6,506 nucleotides of DNA from Candidatus Poribacteria bacterium (GTDB taxonomy: Bacteria; Poribacteria; WGA-4E; WGA-3G): positions 1 to 6,506 of the forward strand of contig VXXH01000142.1 of NCBI GenBank assembly GCA_009835515.1. Direction: 5' to 3'. Of this stretch, positions 6,469-6,506 are shown one piece after another; position 1 is the stretch's first letter; the number at the start of each line of letters is the position of its first letter. Position numbers and translations under genes: made by a program. The notes beneath the pieces were generated by a model, which worked only from the letters and a program-made list of their open reading frames with translations, ran no database searches and was not told the origin of the DNA.

Positions 6469-6506
6469 ATTTGATAACATAACTCCAAATGTTTAGACAA
6501 ATAAAC

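Noticed and set aside
6443..6471. Alternative sigma-70 promoter TTGCCC-N17-TATAGC on the minus strand
   Set aside because: Each box matches consensus at only four of six bases and overlaps the tandem sites. The sigma-54 element is a far better match, although a weak second promoter cannot be excluded.
6491..6506. Inverted repeat GTTTA-N6-TAAAC at the window edge
   Set aside because: The arms are only five AT-rich bases and the context is cut off, so chance is a sufficient explanation.

Overview
The window holds three genes, all read from the minus strand, so in transcription order they run from high to low coordinates. First is a very large Ycf48/BNR-type beta-propeller lipoprotein (6244 down to 2153). 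Next come a C5-cytosine DNA methyltransferase (2042 to 1065) and, overlapping it by one base, a type II restriction endonuclease (1065 to 13). No RNA genes, insertion sequences or CRISPR arrays are visible. The source looks like an uncultured, medium-GC Gram-negative-type bacterium, judging by the lipoprotein signal, strong Shine-Dalgarno and sigma-54-type promoter. Very large tandem Ycf48-like proteins outside photosynthesis are familiar from environmental genomes such as Poribacteria, but that placement is a guess and no gene here fixes the phylum.

Region 13-2080 is a compact, self-contained restriction-modification unit. The methyltransferase carries all the main C5-MTase motifs. The endonuclease resembles the HaeII family (RGCGCY) as I remember it, with a likely D-x9-QxK catalytic core. 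The methyltransferase comes first and the nuclease start codon overlaps its stop (TAATG), which suits coupled translation. A good sigma-70 promoter (TTGACG, 17 bp, extended TGC-TATACT) lies so close to the methyltransferase ATG that the mRNA should have a leader of only about 3 nt. By eye, the nuclease gene is poorer in GC (about 40%) than the propeller gene (about 50%), consistent with horizontal acquisition. The window has no RGCGCY site at all.

Region 2153-6244 encodes a protein of 1363 residues with a lipoprotein-type signal peptide and about 28 copies of the motif GW.VG..G.I..T.DGG.TW. The copies fall into three blocks separated by two acidic/proline-rich linkers. This would make roughly four consecutive propellers on a lipid-anchored, exported protein. 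Nothing here links it to photosynthesis or to the restriction system; a hairpin and a separate promoter lie between the two units.

Region 6245-6506 is noncoding and is the most interesting regulatory stretch. It contains a full-consensus sigma-54 promoter (TGGCACG-N4-TTGCT). Two near-identical 15-bp upstream sites lie 31 bp apart, one of them inside an 18-bp palindrome, at the distance expected for an enhancer-binding activator. A long 5' leader with an inverted repeat and a perfect GGAGG follows. The propeller lipoprotein therefore appears to be switched on by a specific signal rather than made constitutively.
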